Source: Deltaproteobacteria bacterium (GTDB lineage: Bacteria; Myxococcota_A; JAADFL01). From it: a stretch of DNA of 64,000 nt. The notes beneath the pieces are model-generated. The model was not told the origin of the DNA and made no database searches. It saw nothing but the letters and a program-made list of their open reading frames with translations. Position numbers and translations under genes: made by a program. The stretch covers positions 1 through 64,000 of the forward strand of contig JAADFL010000171.1 of the NCBI GenBank assembly GCA_013152945.1. Direction: 5' to 3'. This document shows, in pieces, positions 61,624-64,000 of the stretch (position 1 is its first letter; every line of letters starts with the position of its first letter).

Positions 61624-62631
61624 ATGAAAGAGGCAAAATTCTACGAACGGCTTGAGAACAATCAGGTAAGATGTCGCCTGTGCAGGCATGAATGCAAGAT
61701 ACCCGACCAGGGGCGGGGAATTTGCTCGGTTCGTGTCAACAAGGGTGGTGTGCTTTACTCCATGGTATATGATCGCGTGGTGTCCATGAACGTGGATCCA
61801 ATAGAAAAAAAGCCGTTTTTCCATGTAATGCCCGGCTCCCTCTCGTTTTCCATAGCCACTGTCGGGTGTAACTTCTCATGCAAGAATTGCCAGAACCATT
61901 CTATCTCGCAACCATCAGGCGCCGGCCCTGAATTTCCCGGCAGATTCGTGCCCGCCGGAGCCATTGTGGAAGCTGCTGCCGACAAGGGCTGTCAAAGCAT
62001 AGCCTACACTTATACCGAGCCGACGATTTTCTTTGAGTTGGCGCAGGACGTCATGAAAGAGGCATCAAAGCTCGGTATGGCCAATGTTTGGGTTACCAAT
62101 GGTTTCATGGGTACCGGTATGCTGGAGGAGTGTAAAGGACTTCTGACTGCAGCCAATGTGGATGTAAAATCGTTTTCCGATGATTTTTACAAGAAGATTT
62201 GCAAGGCAAGGCTGGCGCCGGTCCTGGAAAACGTGGAAAAAATGAAGAAGCAGGGCGTGTGGGTTGAAGTTACCACCCTGATCATTCCGGGTTACAATGA
62301 CGACGTTGGGGAACTTGCCGATTTGGCCTCCTGGCTGGTGTCGGTAGATCCGAACATACCCTGGCATGTATCCAGGTTTCATCCCGACTACCAACTGCTT
62401 GATGCGCCGCCGACATCTGCAAGCACATTGGCTCGCACCAGAGATATCGGCAGAAAGGCGGGCCTGCATCATGTCTATACGGGCAACCTGTGGGGTGATG
62501 AAGGAGAGAACACCTATTGCCACGTATGTGGAACGCTACTTGTCGAGCGTTTTGGATTTACCGTGAAGAAGAACATGATCGAGCAAGGTCATTGTCCGTC
62601 CTGTGGCGCAGATCTGCCCGGAGTGTGGTGA
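61624..62631 (+). CDS. amrS: AmmeMemoRadiSam system radical SAM enzyme
   Basis: A 335-residue radical SAM protein. An N-terminal zinc-type cysteine region (CRLCRHECKI, GRGICSVR) precedes the cluster motif CNFSCKNCQNH (Cys82, Cys86, Cys89). YTYTEPTIFFE, MANVWVTNGFM and the late WHVSRFHPDYQL are typical of this family. Two CxxC pairs (CHVC and CPSC) end the protein. Family members co-occur with AMMECR1 and Memo proteins; AMMECR1 is at 24.0 kb. The ATG at 61624 follows GGGGAG. The last 43 bases overlap the convergent hydrolase gene. Confidence 0.9.
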   Translation: MKEAKFYERLENNQVRCRLCRHECKIPDQGRGICSVRVNKGGVLYSMVYDRVVSMNVDPIEKKPFFHVMPGSLSFSIATVGCNFSCKNCQNHSISQPSGAGPEFPGRFVPAGAIVEAAADKGCQSIAYTYTEPTIFFELAQDVMKEASKLGMANVWVTNGFMGTGMLEECKGLLTAANVDVKSFSDDFYKKICKARLAPVLENVEKMKKQGVWVEVTTLIIPGYNDDVGELADLASWLVSVDPNIPWHVSRFHPDYQLLDAPPTSASTLARTRDIGRKAGLHHVYTGNLWGDEGENTYCHVCGTLLVERFGFTVKKNMIEQGHCPSCGADLPGVW

Positions 62632-63737
62632 CTATCTTCAAGGTCGTCATGGCTGTCCAGCCATTTGAGGATGCCGGGAAATACTTCATACCTGGCCGAA
62701 TCCCCGATTAGTATATCTCCATGGCCGAACCCTTCTGATTCAGATGTATTCACTCCGGGAATTAACATTTGCTTATCCTTGGAACCGAGCATGTTGAAGG
62801 CGCGTTCCACGCTTTGAACCGGCGCCAGTAAATCGGCGGTTCCGGCCAAGAGCAGTGCAGGTACGGTTATCTTGGCCATTCCTGTTTCATCAAAGGAATA
62901 TAAAAGGTCTGAACTAGCTGATGTTATGGAACCCTTTTGAGACCACCAGGCGAATTGGGCCGCCACTCCTCCTGCAATGTTTGCCGGTAAGTTGCAAAGG
63001 GCGATCCTCATGGCTTTTGGAGAAATGTTTTTCGGGTTGACAAGTACACGGGTGAACGGCAATGGAAGTCTGCCGGCGAACAGAGCCGCTGTTCTGGCCA
63101 GGCCAATCTGACGTATTGGTCTGGAGCGGTTTGCGAGGAGCCTGAACAGAGGCTTGAACCGGTCCACATGGGTGATTGCGCTTGGTGAGGCTATGGCAAC
63201 GATGGATTGTATCCTCTTGTCTTGGAATGCCTGCAGGTAGGCATAAATAATCATACCTCCCATGCTGTGGCCCACAAAGTGAATTGCAGGAGAGGAAGAG
63301 ACATTGATAACCTTTTCGAGAGCGGCGGGAACGTCGTTCCTTACGAATTCGTCGAATGACCAGGTTTTTTTCCTCCAATCCCCGGTCGCCCTGGACAGGC
63401 CGCATCCCCTGAGTTCCAGCATCCATGTGTCCCTGCCGGCTTGGCTCAAGTACTGTGCAAGGCTTCGCTCCGGGCCGAGGTCCATGCTGGCTGCATTTGC
63501 CCCGAGGCCGTGACAAAGAACCACCGGTAGACCGCGTGGGACATCCTTGGCTGTGTACCTCGAAAGAGCGAGCCTGAAATCATCGCGGGTAAAAATGAAA
63601 TGCACTTGGTCGTAAGGTCTGGATGCATGATAAGTGCCTTTGGAATAGCTGGCGGCAAGAACCAGGAGCAGGAGCAGTAAAGAGATCGCAGCCAAGGCAC
63701 AGACAAAAACAAAAACCATGTTAACGGCGGTATACAT
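62589..63737 (-). CDS. Membrane-anchored alpha/beta hydrolase
   Basis: A 382-residue protein. A transmembrane segment lies at residues ~5-30 (FVCALAAISLLLLLLVLAA). The hydrolase domain has VVLCHGLGANAASMD, the nucleophile elbow FVGHSMGGM, a likely acid around LLLAGTADLLAP and a likely catalytic His in EGFGHGDILIG. It resembles lipase/esterase or PHA-synthase-like hydrolases. The substrate is unknown. Its 3' end overlaps the radical SAM gene by 43 bases in convergent orientation. Confidence 0.85.
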   Translation of the reverse strand: MYTAVNMVFVFVCALAAISLLLLLLVLAASYSKGTYHASRPYDQVHFIFTRDDFRLALSRYTAKDVPRGLPVVLCHGLGANAASMDLGPERSLAQYLSQAGRDTWMLELRGCGLSRATGDWRKKTWSFDEFVRNDVPAALEKVINVSSSPAIHFVGHSMGGMIIYAYLQAFQDKRIQSIVAIASPSAITHVDRFKPLFRLLANRSRPIRQIGLARTAALFAGRLPLPFTRVLVNPKNISPKAMRIALCNLPANIAGGVAAQFAWWSQKGSITSASSDLLYSFDETGMAKITVPALLLAGTADLLAPVQSVERAFNMLGSKDKQMLIPGVNTSESEGFGHGDILIGDSARYEVFPGILKWLDSHDDLEDSHHTPGRSAPQDGQ

Positions 63738-63742
63738 TTAAA

Positions 63743-64000
63743 TTAACCTTGTCCCGGGGGCGGACTGTTATTTCCTTTTTTTTTCATGTCTTTGGCCATC
63801 ATGTCCAGGAGATCCTCGTTTTCGAAAGGCTTTTCTATGAACCTGTCGGCTCCGGCCTCGAAGGCAAGCCTCCTCGTTTTTTCATCAGAATTTGCAGACA
63901 GGATATAAATCGGCACCAAAGCAAGAATATCATGGCTTCTCATGCGCTTGCAGGTTTCAAAGCCGTTCAATCCGGGAAGGGATACATCCAGTATTATAAG
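63743..64000 (-). CDS. Response regulator receiver domain, truncated by window edge
   Basis: The C-terminal part of a receiver domain: LIILDVSLPGLNG holds the phospho-acceptor Asp, IYILSANSDEKTRRLAFEAG follows, and DRFIEKPFENEDLL carries the conserved Lys. A short Lys/Asn/Pro tail ends the protein. The 5' end lies beyond base 64000. It could be a single-domain regulator or the end of a longer hybrid protein. It stops six bases before the start of the hydrolase gene, so the two may share a transcript. Confidence 0.85.
   Translation of the reverse strand, partial: LIILDVSLPGLNGFETCKRMRSHDILALVPIYILSANSDEKTRRLAFEAGADRFIEKPFENEDLLDMMAKDMKKKGNNSPPPGQG

Overview
The window looks like chromosomal DNA of a diderm, at least partly anaerobic bacterium of the Myxococcota/deltaproteobacterial type. 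The evidence is the number of lipoproteins with cysteine-rich repeats, a MopE-type metal-binding motif, TPR/FHA/HEAT/WD40-like lipoproteins, PilZ and GGDEF proteins, a TonB-dependent receptor, a class III (oxygen-sensitive) ribonucleotide reductase and a CooT-type nickel protein. This placement is inferred from gene content; no rRNA gene is present. I found no tRNA, rRNA, CRISPR array or intact transposase.

Layout. 0.1-3.3 kb: two convergent cysteine-rich secreted proteins. 3.6-8.9 kb, plus strand: fabK-fabH, then overlapping lipoprotein, propeller and diguanylate cyclase genes, then cvpA. 9.1-13.1 kb, minus strand: TPR lipoprotein, yjbQ and two ArsA-type ATPases with complementary Walker A losses. 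13.6-16.0 kb, minus strand: a class III ribonucleotide reductase split into a large subunit and a separate 55-residue glycyl radical protein, behind a tandem pair of NrdR boxes. 16.1-19.7 kb, plus strand: purN, purH divided into two genes, cooT and a histidine phosphatase. 19.7-21.7 kb: two RNA methyltransferases. 21.9-25.8 kb: a hybrid histidine kinase, then Nudix, AMMECR1 and aminotransferase genes. 26-37 kb: PilZ, HEAT lipoprotein, TonB receptor, FHA and TPR proteins, dapB, a fibronectin-type lipoprotein and a porin-like protein.

37.4-56.4 kb is the most remarkable part: six closely spaced minus-strand genes that look like one operon. The first gene encodes an SpvB/TcB/Rhs protein with a Sec signal and a cationic C-terminal tail. 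The third encodes a 2081-residue lipoprotein whose C-terminus resembles the pore and TcB-binding end of Tc-toxin A subunits. The other genes encode two further cysteine-rich lipoproteins and two exported proteins with phage tail-fibre or tail-collar character. I read it as a Sec-exported, envelope-anchored relative of Tc toxins. An intergenic element with inverted repeats and several strong hairpins borders its downstream end.

57-64 kb holds upp, a patatin-like protein without its catalytic serine, a Fur-family regulator without the usual HxH metal ligands, a glycosyltransferase/deacetylase pair, the AmmeMemoRadiSam radical SAM enzyme, an alpha/beta hydrolase and the end of a response regulator cut by the window edge. 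Genes named with high confidence are housekeeping (fabK, fabH, nrdD, purN, purH parts, trmB, dapB, upp). Functions of the toxin-like operon, the ATPase pair and the altered patatin and Fur proteins are inferred from motifs read by eye.
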